In this document: positions 9,007 through 18,578 of the stretch, piece after piece
Numbering within the stretch: the stretch's first letter is position 1
Layout of the letters: every line of letters begins with the position of its first letter
Source of the DNA: Lachnospiraceae bacterium
GTDB lineage: Bacteria > Bacillota > Clostridia > Lachnospirales > Lachnospiraceae
Direction: 5' to 3'
Assembly: GCA_017550535.1 (NCBI GenBank)
Contig: JAFZOS010000027.1
Location: 62,001-126,000, forward strand
DNA: 64,000 nucleotides
Made by a program: the position numbers and the translations under genes
The notes under the pieces: model-generated
Databases searched by the model: none
The model's input: the letters and a program-made list of their open reading frames with translations, nothing else
What the model was told of the DNA's origin: nothing

Positions 9007-10289
9007 GGATCATTAAGTTAAATGAACAGACAAGGAACAATATAATAAACGATCTGCTCAAGCGAAGCCCTTCACAGTATACCGAATACGAATCAACTGT
9101 AAAGGATATACTTGAAAAGGTAAGATCAGAGAAGGATGCGGCATTATTCGAACTTACACTTAAATATGATAAGTTTGAGCTTAATGCAGACAATATAAGA
9201 GTCAGTGAAAACGAAATAAATGAAGCTTATGATTCCTTTGATAAAGACCTTATCGGCGTTATGAAACGCTCCGCGGATAACATAAGATCATACCACGAAA
9301 AACAGATGTTAAACAGCTGGTTTGACACAAAATGTGACGGGACACTGCTGGGGCAAAAGGTCACCCCGATCGAAAAAGCGGGCGTGTATGTACCTGGTGG
9401 AAAGGCGGCTTACCCTTCTTCAACGCTTATGAATATAATACCTGCACAGGTTGCCGGAGTTGACAGGATAGTAATGGTAACACCTGCAGGAAGAGACGGG
9501 AAGGTCAATCCCGCAACTTTAGTGGCAGCAAAGATAACCGGGATAAATGAGATTTATAAGGTCGGCGGCGCACAGGCAATAGCTGCGCTTGCATTCGGGA
9601 CAGAATCCATACCCAAAGTAGACAAGATAGTTGGTCCCGGCAACATTTTTGTAACCCTTGCCAAAAAGGCGGTATTCGGTCATGTAAGTATCGATTCGAT
9701 AGCCGGACCAAGTGAGATACTGGTGATCGCAGATGACAAAGCCAATCCAAGGTATGTGGCTGCCGATCTGCTTTCACAGGCGGAGCATGACGAACTTGCC
9801 TCGGCTATACTTATTACAACATCTATGCAACTGGCAGAAAAAGTGAATATCGAAATAGATAAATTTACCGAAATTCTTGAGCGGCGCGACATCATACTTA
9901 AATCACTTGAAAATTACGGATACATACTTATAGCTGACAATATAGAAGATGCTGCTCATACAGCAAACGAGATCGCTTCCGAGCACCTTGAGATACTTAC
10001 CGAAAATCCTTATGAAGTCATGACAAAAATAAGGAATGCGGGAGCAATATTCCTTGGTGAGAATTCATCCGAACCGTTGGGCGATTACTACGCTGGTCCC
10101 GACCATGTTCTTCCGACAAACGGTACTGCAAAATTCTTCTCACCGCTCGGAGTAGACGCTTTTATTAAGAAAACGAGTATAATATCATACTCAAGGCAGG
10201 CTTTACTTGATGCGGCAGGCGACATAATCGCATTTGCAAATGCCGAAGGACTTACAGCACATGCAAATTCAATAAAGGTTAGGCTATAA
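9003..10289 (+). CDS. hisD: Histidinol dehydrogenase
   Basis: 428 residues, full length. Oxidises L-histidinol to histidine in two NAD-dependent steps with Zn2+. Landmarks: [39 protein letters not shown], the conserved [13 protein letters not shown], the zinc ligands around LLSQAEHDE, and ASEHLEI. Translationally coupled to hisG. A 14-bp palindrome overlaps its stop codon. Confidence 0.96.
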   Translation: MRIIKLNEQTRNNIINDLLKRSPSQYTEYESTVKDILEKVRSEKDAALFELTLKYDKFELNADNIRVSENEINEAYDSFDKDLIGVMKRSADNIRSYHEKQMLNSWFDTKCDGTLLGQKVTPIEKAGVYVPGGKAAYPSSTLMNIIPAQVAGVDRIVMVTPAGRDGKVNPATLVAAKITGINEIYKVGGAQAIAALAFGTESIPKVDKIVGPGNIFVTLAKKAVFGHVSIDSIAGPSEILVIADDKANPRYVAADLLSQAEHDELASAILITTSMQLAEKVNIEIDKFTEILERRDIILKSLENYGYILIADNIEDAAHTANEIASEHLEILTENPYEVMTKIRNAGAIFLGENSSEPLGDYYAGPDHVLPTNGTAKFFSPLGVDAFIKKTSIISYSRQALLDAAGDIIAFANAEGLTAHANSIKVRL

Positions 10290-10299
10290 CGCGCGTTAT
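10286..10299. repeat. 14-bp perfect palindrome across the hisD stop
   Basis: ATAACGCGCGTTAT is self-complementary and covers the hisD TAA. It could fold as a short hairpin or be a protein site; there is no U-tract, so it is not a typical terminator. Function unknown. Confidence 0.35.
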
Positions 10300-10328
10300 T
10301 CATTCTTGTTATTTAAAAAGGAGGTATT

Positions 10329-10922
10329 ATGAAGAATAAAAGAACAGCCGCGATCAAAAGGGATACCGGCGAAACTTCTATCGATCTCGAGCTGAATCTT
10401 GACGGTAAGGGAGATTCGCAGATTGAAACCGGGATCGGCTTTTTTGATCATATGCTTGAAGGTTTTGCAAAACACGGTTTCTTTGATGTAAAGCTTAACG
10501 TAACAGGTGATCTTCATGTTGATGCGCATCATTCGGTAGAGGATACGGGAATTGTCCTCGGCCGCGCGATATTGGAAGCAGCGGGAGACAAGAAGGGGAT
10601 CAAGCGTTACGGTCATATGATACTTCCCATGGATGATGCTTTGGTCCTGTGTGCAGTTGATCTGTGCGGCAGGCCTTATCTTTCATACGAAGCATCGTTC
10701 GATACGGATAAGATAGGATATCTTGACACAGAATTGATCCGTGAATTCTTTTATGCGGTAAGCTACAGCGCAATGATGAATATCCATATCAAAGTGTTAT
10801 CGGGATTTAATTCTCATCATATTGCCGAAGCAATGTTTAAATCGTTCGCAAAAGCACTCGATATTGCCTTAAGTTATGATGAACGTATTTCCGATGTACT
10901 GTCGACGAAAGGAAAGCTGTGA
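10329..10922 (+). CDS. hisB: Imidazoleglycerol-phosphate dehydratase
   Basis: 197 residues, the monofunctional bacterial HisB. It dehydrates imidazole glycerol phosphate to imidazole acetol phosphate. The manganese-binding repeats are clear: [24 protein letters not shown] and, in the second half, [19 protein letters not shown] strong AAGGAGGT site precedes the ATG. The stop TGA shares a base with the ATG of the next gene. Confidence 0.95.
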   Translation: MKNKRTAAIKRDTGETSIDLELNLDGKGDSQIETGIGFFDHMLEGFAKHGFFDVKLNVTGDLHVDAHHSVEDTGIVLGRAILEAAGDKKGIKRYGHMILPMDDALVLCAVDLCGRPYLSYEASFDTDKIGYLDTELIREFFYAVSYSAMMNIHIKVLSGFNSHHIAEAMFKSFAKALDIALSYDERISDVLSTKGKL

Positions 10923-12196
10923 TGAACGGTAAGATGTTGATACCGTGCCTTTATCTTAAGGACGGTAAGCTTTATGAAGATTTCAGTGATTCTGTATGCA
11001 TAAGTGATGCCCCCGTTGAATATGCCGTCAAGTGTGCAAGTTCGGGGGCTGATATGCTTATAATATTTGATCAGTCCCATGATGATGCCTCACACGAAGA
11101 AGCACTCCTTATCATGCGTAACATTACTTCGCTTGTGGGAATTCCCGTTATCGGTGCAGGAAACATAAACAGAACCGAAGATGTAAAGAAGATAATCTAT
11201 GCAGGATGCAGATATGCTGCGCTCAATCTGGCAAAAAAAGCAAATGTTGACCTTATCGAGGAAGTAGGCAAGCGTTTCGGAAAAGACAAGATATTTGTCT
11301 GTGCGGATACACAGGAGCAGGTTCTGTTAAACATCGATCCGATTCGTATGTATTCAGACGGAGTTCTGCTGCTTAATGACGATGTGTCTGATTCTTACAG
11401 GGGACTGAAGCTTTTCCCCATACCGGGAAGCGATACATTTGATGATATCGAAAAAATGCTTAAGAATGAATGCGTTGCAGGAATTTCCGGAAAATTCGTA
11501 AACAGCAATTCGTTCAACTTATTGCACACAAAAAAACAGCTTGAAGCAAAGGGTATCGAAACCTGTCTTCTTAAGGCAAAATACAGCTTTAAAGAATTTA
11601 AAAAGAATTCTGACGGTCATGTTCCGGTAATAGTACAGGATGATAAAACAGGCGAAGTTCTTATGCTCGCTTATATGAATGAGGAAGCTTATGATAATAC
11701 CATTGAAACCGGTCTTATGACATATTATTCGCGAAGCAGGAACGAACTGTGGGTAAAGGGAGCAACCTCAGGACATTATCAGTATGTTCGGTCACTGAGT
11801 GCCGACTGTGACCTTGATACAATACTGGCCAAAGTCACCCAGATAGGTAATGCTTGTCATACGGGAAGCTACTCCTGCTTCTTTAATGAGATAGTATGTT
11901 CAGAAGAAGTAACAAAAGACCCTCTCAGGGTTTTCGAAGATGTTTACAATGTTATCATCGACAGAAGAAACAATCCAAAAGAAGGTTCTTACACAAACTA
12001 TCTTTTCGACAAGGGTATTGATAAGATCCTCAAAAAGGTGGGTGAAGAGGCAACAGAGATAGTTATAGCCGCAAAGAATCCCGATAAGGAAGAAGTCAAA
12101 TATGAAATAGCCGACTTCCTTTATCATGTTATGGTTCTTATGGCTGAATGCGGACTTGACTGGAACGACATAGTAAATGAACTGGCCAACAGGTAG
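10922..12196 (+). CDS. hisIE: HisF-like domain fused to bifunctional HisI/HisE
   Basis: About 424 residues in three parts. Residues 1-~225 resemble the TIM-barrel HisA/HisF family (IPCLYLKDG start, [18 protein letters not shown]), but the position of HisF Asp11 is Tyr11 (CLYLKDG instead of CLDVKDG), while an Asp at about 129 (VCADTQ) remains. Residues ~232-325 are HisI (phosphoribosyl-AMP cyclohydrolase) with the metal motif ADCDLD at 295-300 and cysteines 312 and 319 (ACHTGSYSC). Residues ~338-424 are HisE (phosphoribosyl-ATP pyrophosphatase) with [13 protein letters not shown] and EIADFLYH. HisI and HisE look intact, so they should do steps 2 and 3 of the pathway; the barrel is probably not a working synthase. 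ATG 10922 chosen over GTG 10919. Confidence 0.88.
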   Translation: MNGKMLIPCLYLKDGKLYEDFSDSVCISDAPVEYAVKCASSGADMLIIFDQSHDDASHEEALLIMRNITSLVGIPVIGAGNINRTEDVKKIIYAGCRYAALNLAKKANVDLIEEVGKRFGKDKIFVCADTQEQVLLNIDPIRMYSDGVLLLNDDVSDSYRGLKLFPIPGSDTFDDIEKMLKNECVAGISGKFVNSNSFNLLHTKKQLEAKGIETCLLKAKYSFKEFKKNSDGHVPVIVQDDKTGEVLMLAYMNEEAYDNTIETGLMTYYSRSRNELWVKGATSGHYQYVRSLSADCDLDTILAKVTQIGNACHTGSYSCFFNEIVCSEEVTKDPLRVFEDVYNVIIDRRNNPKEGSYTNYLFDKGIDKILKKVGEEATEIVIAAKNPDKEEVKYEIADFLYHVMVLMAECGLDWNDIVNELANR

Positions 12197-12202
12197 TAAA
12201 AT

Positions 12203-14071
12203 ATGAAAAAGACCGCGTTAAGCGAAGAAATCCTTCTGACTGTCGAAAAACCGGCCCGATATATAGGGAATGAAGTTAATTCGATCGTTAAAGACAAGGA
12301 TAAGGTGGATGTCAGGTTCGCCATGTGCTTTCCCGATGTATATGAGATCGGCATGTCGCATCTTGGCATTCAAATTTTATATTCAATGTTAAACACGTTC
12401 GAAGATGTATGGTGTGAACGTGTTTATTCGCCCTGGATAGATCTTAATAAGGTCATGAAGGACCTAAACATCCCGCTTTTTGCACTTGAATCGCAGGATC
12501 CGGTTAAAGATTTTGACTTTCTTGGTATAACTCTCCAATACGAAATGTGTTATACAAATGTGCTTCAGGTGCTTGATCTGTCTCATATTCCCCTTTATTC
12601 GTCTGACAGGGACTGGTCGCATCCGATAGTTATAGGCGGAGGTCCCTGCACTTATAATCCCGAACCGCTGGCCGATTTTTTTGATCTTTTTTATATAGGT
12701 GAGGGCGAAACAAATTACAGAAAACTGATAGATCTTTATAAAACCTGCAAAAGCAACGGCAGTACACGAAATGAATTTCTAAGGTGTGCTGCCGGCATTG
12801 AAGGTATATATGTTCCGTCAATGTATACCGTAAGCTACAATACTGACGGTACCATAAGTTCTTTTGAACCGATATATGATGATATTCCGCGAGTCATTCA
12901 CAAGGCGATCGTTATGGATCTGTCCGATACCTTTTATCCGACCAAACCTATCGTCCCCTTTATAAAGGTGACACAGGACAGGGTAGTCCTTGAAATACAG
13001 CGCGGCTGCATAAGGGGCTGCAGGTTCTGTCAGGCAGGAATGTTATACCGTCCGGTCAGGGAACGGAATGTCGATCTGTTAAAATCATATGCTGCTGACA
13101 TGCTTAAGTGCACAGGACATGAGGAAATATCTTTGAGTTCTTTAAGTTCGAGTGATTATTCTTCCCTTAAGGAACTGGTAGATTTCCTTGTTGAATATAC
13201 CGGGAGCAGACGACTTAATATTTCCCTGCCTTCACTCAGGATCGATGCTTTTTCACTGGACGTCATGAGCAGGATCCAGGATATAAAAAAGAGTTCACTG
13301 ACCTTTGCACCGGAAGCGGGCTCCCAAAGGCTCAGGGATGTTATAAACAAAGGGCTTACAAAAGAGATTATACTTGACGGAGCTTCTCAGGCTTTCCTGG
13401 GTGGATGGACAAGGGTCAAGCTCTACTTTATGCTGGGACTCCCCACCGAAACAGAAGACGATCTAAGAGGAATTGCCGAACTGTCAAACGATATTGCACG
13501 GCTTTATTATGAACTCATACCAAAGTCCGAACGTCACGGCCGTGTACAGATAGTAGCTTCCTCGTCATTCTTTGTACCAAAGCCTTTCACTCCGTTCCAA
13601 TGGGCCGCAATGGATTCAAGGGATAGTTTTCTGAAAAAGGCTCATTTTGTTAATGACTGCATGCATGAGCAGCTTAACAGTAAGAGCATAAAATACAACT
13701 ACCATGAGGCTGATGTAAGTGTGCTCGAAGGAGTATTTGCAAGGGGAGACAGGCGTCTTTCAAAAGTACTTAAAACGGCTTATGAAAAAGGCTGCCTATT
13801 TGATGCATGGACCGAGACTTTTAATGAACAGCCCTGGCTTGATTCTTTTAACGAATGTGATGTTTCAATTGATTTCTATACGACAAGGGAGCGGTCACTT
13901 GACGAGATCCTTCCCTGGGATATGATAGACACAGGAGTCAGCAGGGAGTTTCTCAAACGTGAATGGGAAAATGCATTAAACGGCCGTATTACCCCAAACT
14001 GCCGGGCCGCATGTTCCGGCTGCGGTGCAAGTGTTTTCGGCGGAGGCGTATGCTATGAAAATAAGGCTTAA
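12203..14071 (+). CDS. B12-binding-domain radical SAM protein (TIGR03960-like)
   Basis: 622 residues. The radical SAM cluster motif CIRGCRFC puts the three [4Fe-4S] cysteines at C269, C273 and C276. The N-terminal ~220 residues read as the B12-binding-like domain of this family (MCFPDVYEIGMSHLGIQIL; VIGGGPCTYNPEPLADFFD). The C-terminus ends in a Cys-rich tail (CRAACSGCGASVFGGGVC). No reaction has been assigned to the family to my knowledge. It overlaps the next gene by 17 bases, a fixed pairing in clostridia, often followed by RNase G as here. Confidence 0.85.
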   Translation: MKKTALSEEILLTVEKPARYIGNEVNSIVKDKDKVDVRFAMCFPDVYEIGMSHLGIQILYSMLNTFEDVWCERVYSPWIDLNKVMKDLNIPLFALESQDPVKDFDFLGITLQYEMCYTNVLQVLDLSHIPLYSSDRDWSHPIVIGGGPCTYNPEPLADFFDLFYIGEGETNYRKLIDLYKTCKSNGSTRNEFLRCAAGIEGIYVPSMYTVSYNTDGTISSFEPIYDDIPRVIHKAIVMDLSDTFYPTKPIVPFIKVTQDRVVLEIQRGCIRGCRFCQAGMLYRPVRERNVDLLKSYAADMLKCTGHEEISLSSLSSSDYSSLKELVDFLVEYTGSRRLNISLPSLRIDAFSLDVMSRIQDIKKSSLTFAPEAGSQRLRDVINKGLTKEIILDGASQAFLGGWTRVKLYFMLGLPTETEDDLRGIAELSNDIARLYYELIPKSERHGRVQIVASSSFFVPKPFTPFQWAAMDSRDSFLKKAHFVNDCMHEQLNSKSIKYNYHEADVSVLEGVFARGDRRLSKVLKTAYEKGCLFDAWTETFNEQPWLDSFNECDVSIDFYTTRERSLDEILPWDMIDTGVSREFLKREWENALNGRITPNCRAACSGCGASVFGGGVCYENKA

Positions 14072-14747
14072 GTTCAGCAAAGACGGGGTAATGAAATACA
14101 TAGGCCACCTTGATGTTATGAGGTATTTTCAAAAGCTCATAAGAAGGGCCGATATACCGATAGCATACTCTACCGGAATGAGTCCCCATCAGATAATGTC
14201 CTTTGCAATGCCGCTCGGCATAGGATTGGAAAGCGATGCCGAATATGTGGATATAGAAATAACTGAGCCAATCTCTTCCAAAGTGGCGATCAACAGGTTA
14301 AATGATGAAAGCGTGGAAGGTATCAGGGTTAAATCCTTTAAACTGCTTCCGGATAATGCCCGTAATGCAATGGCAAGTATTTTTGCCGCTGAGTATGAAG
14401 TCGGTTTCTTAGAAGGTTATGAGCCGGATTTTTCCTGCTTTGACATTCTTAATGAAATGTACAATGAGCCGTGCATTAATGTACTTAAAAAGACAAAAAA
14501 AAGTGAATCAGTTGTAGATATAAAGCCCGGGATATTCTCATTTTCCGACAGCGGAAAAGGGATCAGGATGTGTTTATCATGCGGAAGCGTACTTAACGTT
14601 AAGCCCGAATCGGTAATAACATCGATATATGAACATATGGGACAAAAAGCTGATGAACTTACGCTTGCCATAAGAAGGAAGGAAATATACACAGGCTCCC
14701 AAAATGAACTTATTAGCCTTGATATGATCGGGACAGATATTGAATGA
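14055..14747 (+). CDS. DUF2344 / TIGR03936 radical SAM-associated protein
   Basis: About 230 residues. MKIRLKFSKDGVMKYIGHLD and PIAYSTGMSPHQIMSFAMPLGIG are hallmark stretches of the DUF2344 family, which is always found next to or fused with the B12-type radical SAM protein. Function unknown. The start is set at ATG 14055, where GGAGG (14042-14046) is properly spaced; an upstream in-frame ATG at 14025 lacks a site and would add ten residues foreign to the family. It overlaps the radical SAM gene by 17 bases and the RNase G/E gene by 4. Confidence 0.85.
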   Translation: MKIRLKFSKDGVMKYIGHLDVMRYFQKLIRRADIPIAYSTGMSPHQIMSFAMPLGIGLESDAEYVDIEITEPISSKVAINRLNDESVEGIRVKSFKLLPDNARNAMASIFAAEYEVGFLEGYEPDFSCFDILNEMYNEPCINVLKKTKKSESVVDIKPGIFSFSDSGKGIRMCLSCGSVLNVKPESVITSIYEHMGQKADELTLAIRRKEIYTGSQNELISLDMIGTDIE

Positions 14748-15921
14748 ACAATACGATTGTGATCACAAGATATCATGATGCGATACTTTACATGCTGCAG
14801 GATGAACACGGGCCTGTTGAGTTAAAAATGTTTTTTGACTCTGACGAGGTCATAGGCAGCATATATGTATGCGAGATCAAAGATGTAAAGCCCGGGATCG
14901 GCGCTTCGTTTATAAATTACGGAAAAGATCAAAATGGGTATTTAAACAGCACGGCATATAAAAGCGGCACGCTCGTTCCGCTGCAGCTTAAAAAGGCCGG
15001 AACCCAAGATAAGGCCCCTGTTTTTACTGATGAACTTTCAATTGCCGGTATATACACCGTATTGACAAACGCAAACAGGGAATTCAGGATCTCGGCCAAA
15101 TTGAGCGGTGAAAAACGCAACCGTCTTAAAAAAGATTATTCATCATTCTTCAGCGACCTCGAATATGGCGTAACACTGCGTACAAACAGTGCCGATGCAC
15201 CGCTAAAAGAGGTCATCAGGGAAGCTGATGACCTCGCCGGTATTCTTGATGATATCTTAACGGCCGCAAAAACAAGGACTATAGGAAACATCCTGTACAG
15301 TCAGCCGCACGAATGGCTTAAATACTGTATGGGCACGGATCTTAAATCAATAATAAAAGTCGTTACGGATGACAGCGATATATTTAAAGTACTTGAAGCA
15401 TCTTTCTTAAACAGCTTGAGGTCAGTTAATCCGGAAGCATATTTAAGCCTGTATTCCGACAACATGCTCCCTCTTGATAAGCTGTACTCGATAGGCTCTG
15501 CGCTTAAAAATGCATCCGGAAAAAAGATAAATTTAAGATCGGGCGGTTTTCTGTATATTGAGAGAACGGAAGCACTTACGGCTATCGATGTCAATACGGG
15601 AAAACAGACTGATAAAAGGAAAAAGAAGAAACTTTTTATAAGTGTAATCTTGAAGCAACCGAAGAAATATGCCGTCAGTTAAGGCTTAGAAATTTAAGCG
15701 GGATCATATTGATCGACTATATCAACATGACGGAAAAAGAGCATATTGAAAGTGTTATATCAACACTAAAAAAACTCATTGCACTTGATCCTGTTAAGAC
15801 AACTTTTCATGACTGCACAGCGCTTAACCTTATCGAACTTACCAGGCAGAAGATACGGGAGCCTCTTGACGAGCAGTTAAAAAGACTTAATGCAGCATCA
15901 GATAATACGGGGTGGAAATAA
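14744..15921 (+). pseudogene. rng: Ribonuclease G/E family protein, interrupted by a -1 frameshift
   Basis: Two adjoining frames together make one RNase G-like protein. Frame A (14744-15682) has the N-terminal S1-like domain and reaches TEALTAIDVNTGK, the first catalytic metal Asp region. It then runs out of frame into a Lys-rich tail and stops. Reading one base back from the A-run at 15620-15624 restores EETFYKCNLEATEEI, CRQLRLRNLSGI and then ILIDYINM, the second metal Asp, ending at TAA 15919-15921. Neither half alone would carry both aspartates. The cause may be a true lesion, a one-base homopolymer error or recoding. RNase G/E matures rRNA and decays mRNA. The overlap with the gene before and one-base gap to mutS show the unit is otherwise intact. 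Confidence 0.85.
15614..15625 (+). other. Frameshift site in the RNase G/E gene
   Basis: AAAAGGAAAAAG. In the zero frame this reads AAA AGG AAA AAG; a sixth A in the second run would restore the RNase G/E frame. The run is not a canonical X-XXY-YYZ slippery heptamer in the zero frame (the base before AAA AAG is G), so programmed -1 frameshifting is possible but not strongly indicated. Confidence 0.7.
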
Positions 15922-15922
15922 A

Positions 15923-18577
15923 ATGGCCGAATTATCACCTATGATGAAAAAATATATGGAAACCAAAGAGGAATACAAGGATTGTATTCTGTTTTATCGT
16001 TTGGGTGATTTCTATGAGATGTTCTTTGAGGATGCCACTGTGGCTGCAAAGGAACTTGAGCTTACATTAACCGGCAAACAATGCGGGCTCGAGGAACGAG
16101 CTCCCATGTGCGGCGTTCCATTCCATGCAGTTGAGGGCTATATAAACAAACTCGTTTCCAAAGGCTATAAAGTAGCGATATGCGAGCAGGTTGAAGATCC
16201 GCGATTAGCCAAGGGCCTTGTCAAAAGAGAAGTGACTCGTGTCGTCACTCGCGGGACAAACCTTGATATGCAGGCACTTGAGGATACCCGGAATAATTTT
16301 CTTATGTGTATAAGCTATGTCGCCGATAGCTACGGGCTCGCAGTCTGTGATATCACAACGGGCGAATTCTACACCACACAGGTCGACACAATACGAAAGC
16401 TTCTTGATGAAGTATACAAGTATTCTCCTGTGGAGATAATCTGCAATGAACCATTTCTTCTCTGCGGAGTCGATATCGATGATCTTAAGTACAGGTTATC
16501 AGTTTCGATATATCCCCTGGAGGCATGGTATTTTGACGAAGAACTATGTATTCGGCGTCTTAAAGAGCATTTTGCGATCGATTCTCTTAACTGTTTCAAA
16601 ATGGACGAAGATGAGGGCAGGCTGTTAAGCTCAGGTGCCCTTATGATATATCTTTATGAAACCCAGAAGAATTCGCTGACCCAGATAAGGACGATAAAGT
16701 CATACGAAGTCAGCGAATATATGATACTCGACCAGGCAGCAAGGCGGAACCTGGAACTCACCGAAACAATAAGGGATAAGCAGAAAAAAGGTTCACTTCT
16801 CGGTGTTCTTGACAGGACAAGGACTGCCATGGGGGCAAGGGCTCTTCGTACCATGATAGAGCAGCCGCTAATAAGAAAAGACATGATAACGGAAAGGCTG
16901 GATGCGGTTGAAGCCCTTATTAAAAATGCGATAACCCGTGAAGAAATACGGGAATATTTAAATCCCGTATATGATCTTGAAAGGCTTATGAGCCGCGTTG
17001 TATATAAATCCGCAAATCCAAGGGATATACTTGCATTCGGAAATTCGGTAAAAATGCTTCTCCCAATAAAGCAGCAGCTTTCGGATTTTGGAAACGGAGT
17101 TCTTAAAAAGCTCCATGATGAACTGGATACGCTTGAAGATCTGGCATCACTTATCGAATCGTCAATATCCGACGAACCTCCGATCCAGATAAAAGAAGGC
17201 GGCATAATCAGGGAAGGATACAATGAAACCGTTGATGCTTTAAGAAGCGCCAAAAGAGACGGGAAAAGCTGGCTTACATCACTTGAAGCAAGGGATCGGG
17301 AACGAACGGGCATTAAAAACCTTAAGATCAAATATAACAGGCTGTTCGGCTATTATTTTGAAGTGACCAGGTCATATATGGAACTGGTGCCCGATGATTA
17401 TATAAGGAAACAGACTCTTGCAAATGCCGAGCGTTATACTACCGACGAACTAAAAGAACTCGAAGAGAAGATACTGAATTCGGAGGAAAAACTGTTTTCT
17501 CTTGAATACGATCTGTTCTGTGAGATACGCGACACTCTTGCCGAAAATATCGACCGAATTATGAAATCTGCTTCTGTCATCGCATATCTCGATGCACTTG
17601 CAAGCCTTGCTCACGTGGCTGAGAAAAACAACTATTGCAGGCCCGGTATCAACAACAGAGGAACCATCGATATCATTAAGGGAAGGCACCCCGTTGTTGA
17701 ACAGATGATAAGTTCGGATATGTTCGTTAGCAACGACACGCATCTCGACAATAAAGCGAACCGTATATCCATAATAACCGGCCCCAATATGGCAGGAAAA
17801 TCAACTTATATGCGTCAGACGGCACTCATAGTCTTAATGGCTCAGATCGGATCGTTCGTTCCTGCAAAAGAAGCTGACATCGGCATTGTTGACCGAATAT
17901 TTACAAGGGTTGGTGCCTCCGACGATCTGTCAAGCGGGCAGAGCACGTTCATGGTAGAGATGACGGAAGTGGCAAATATTCTAAGGAATGCCACATCGTC
18001 AAGCCTTCTCATACTCGATGAGATCGGACGTGGAACATCGACCTTCGACGGGCTTGCCATAGCTTGGGCTGTTGTCGAATTTGTTGCAAATCCGAAGCTC
18101 CTTGGTGCAAAAACACTGTTTGCAACACATTACCACGAACTTACCGAGCTTGAGGGTAAACTTGATTCGGTAAACAATTACTGTATCGCCGTGAAAGAAC
18201 AGGGCGATAACATCGTATTCCTTAGAAAGATAGTAAAAGGCGGCGCCGATAAAAGCTATGGCATACAGGTAGCAAAACTCGCAGGTGTTCCGGAACATGT
18301 TACCGAACGTGCAAAAGAGATAGTGGATGAACTGGCTGATAACGACATTACGGTAAATGTAAGGAGCATTGCAGAAAAAAAAGACTCATCATCAAACAGG
18401 CGTGTAAAACGGCTTGACGAAGTCGATCTTAACCAGATGTCGTTGTTTGATACTGTTACAGACGATGACATAATCAATGAGCTTAAAGGGCTGGACCTTG
18501 ACAATATGACACCCATGGACGCGCTCAATACTTTAAGTAAGATTAAAAACAAGCTTACAAACAGATGGGGATATTAG
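15923..18577 (+). CDS. mutS: DNA mismatch repair protein MutS
   Basis: 884 residues, full-length MutS1. The mismatch-reading FYE motif is in LGDFYEMFFEDA near residue 30; the ATPase has Walker A TGPNMAGKST, the signature region around DDLSSGQSTFMVEM, Walker B LILDEIGRGTST and the conserved ATHYHEL. A QMSLFD motif near the C-terminus fits a beta-clamp binding site. Start ATG 15923 (MAELSPMMKKYM) follows GGGGTGG and lies one base after the RNase G/E stop. It recognises mismatches and recruits MutL, encoded next. Confidence 0.97.
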   Translation: MAELSPMMKKYMETKEEYKDCILFYRLGDFYEMFFEDATVAAKELELTLTGKQCGLEERAPMCGVPFHAVEGYINKLVSKGYKVAICEQVEDPRLAKGLVKREVTRVVTRGTNLDMQALEDTRNNFLMCISYVADSYGLAVCDITTGEFYTTQVDTIRKLLDEVYKYSPVEIICNEPFLLCGVDIDDLKYRLSVSIYPLEAWYFDEELCIRRLKEHFAIDSLNCFKMDEDEGRLLSSGALMIYLYETQKNSLTQIRTIKSYEVSEYMILDQAARRNLELTETIRDKQKKGSLLGVLDRTRTAMGARALRTMIEQPLIRKDMITERLDAVEALIKNAITREEIREYLNPVYDLERLMSRVVYKSANPRDILAFGNSVKMLLPIKQQLSDFGNGVLKKLHDELDTLEDLASLIESSISDEPPIQIKEGGIIREGYNETVDALRSAKRDGKSWLTSLEARDRERTGIKNLKIKYNRLFGYYFEVTRSYMELVPDDYIRKQTLANAERYTTDELKELEEKILNSEEKLFSLEYDLFCEIRDTLAENIDRIMKSASVIAYLDALASLAHVAEKNNYCRPGINNRGTIDIIKGRHPVVEQMISSDMFVSNDTHLDNKANRISIITGPNMAGKSTYMRQTALIVLMAQIGSFVPAKEADIGIVDRIFTRVGASDDLSSGQSTFMVEMTEVANILRNATSSSLLILDEIGRGTSTFDGLAIAWAVVEFVANPKLLGAKTLFATHYHELTELEGKLDSVNNYCIAVKEQGDNIVFLRKIVKGGADKSYGIQVAKLAGVPEHVTERAKEIVDELADNDITVNVRSIAEKKDSSSNRRVKRLDEVDLNQMSLFDTVTDDDIINELKGLDLDNMTPMDALNTLSKIKNKLTNRWGY

Positions 18578-18578
18578 A

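Noticed and set aside
15618-15625. Programmed -1 frameshift signal in the RNase G/E gene
   Set aside because: The zero-frame heptamer is G AAA AAG, not a canonical slippery site, and I see no clear stimulatory hairpin or internal Shine-Dalgarno; kept as an open possibility only.
16654-17331. 225-residue open frame on the minus strand inside mutS
   Set aside because: Antisense to a full-length, well-conserved mutS; Ser-rich composition typical of reversed codons, no ribosome site or promoter.
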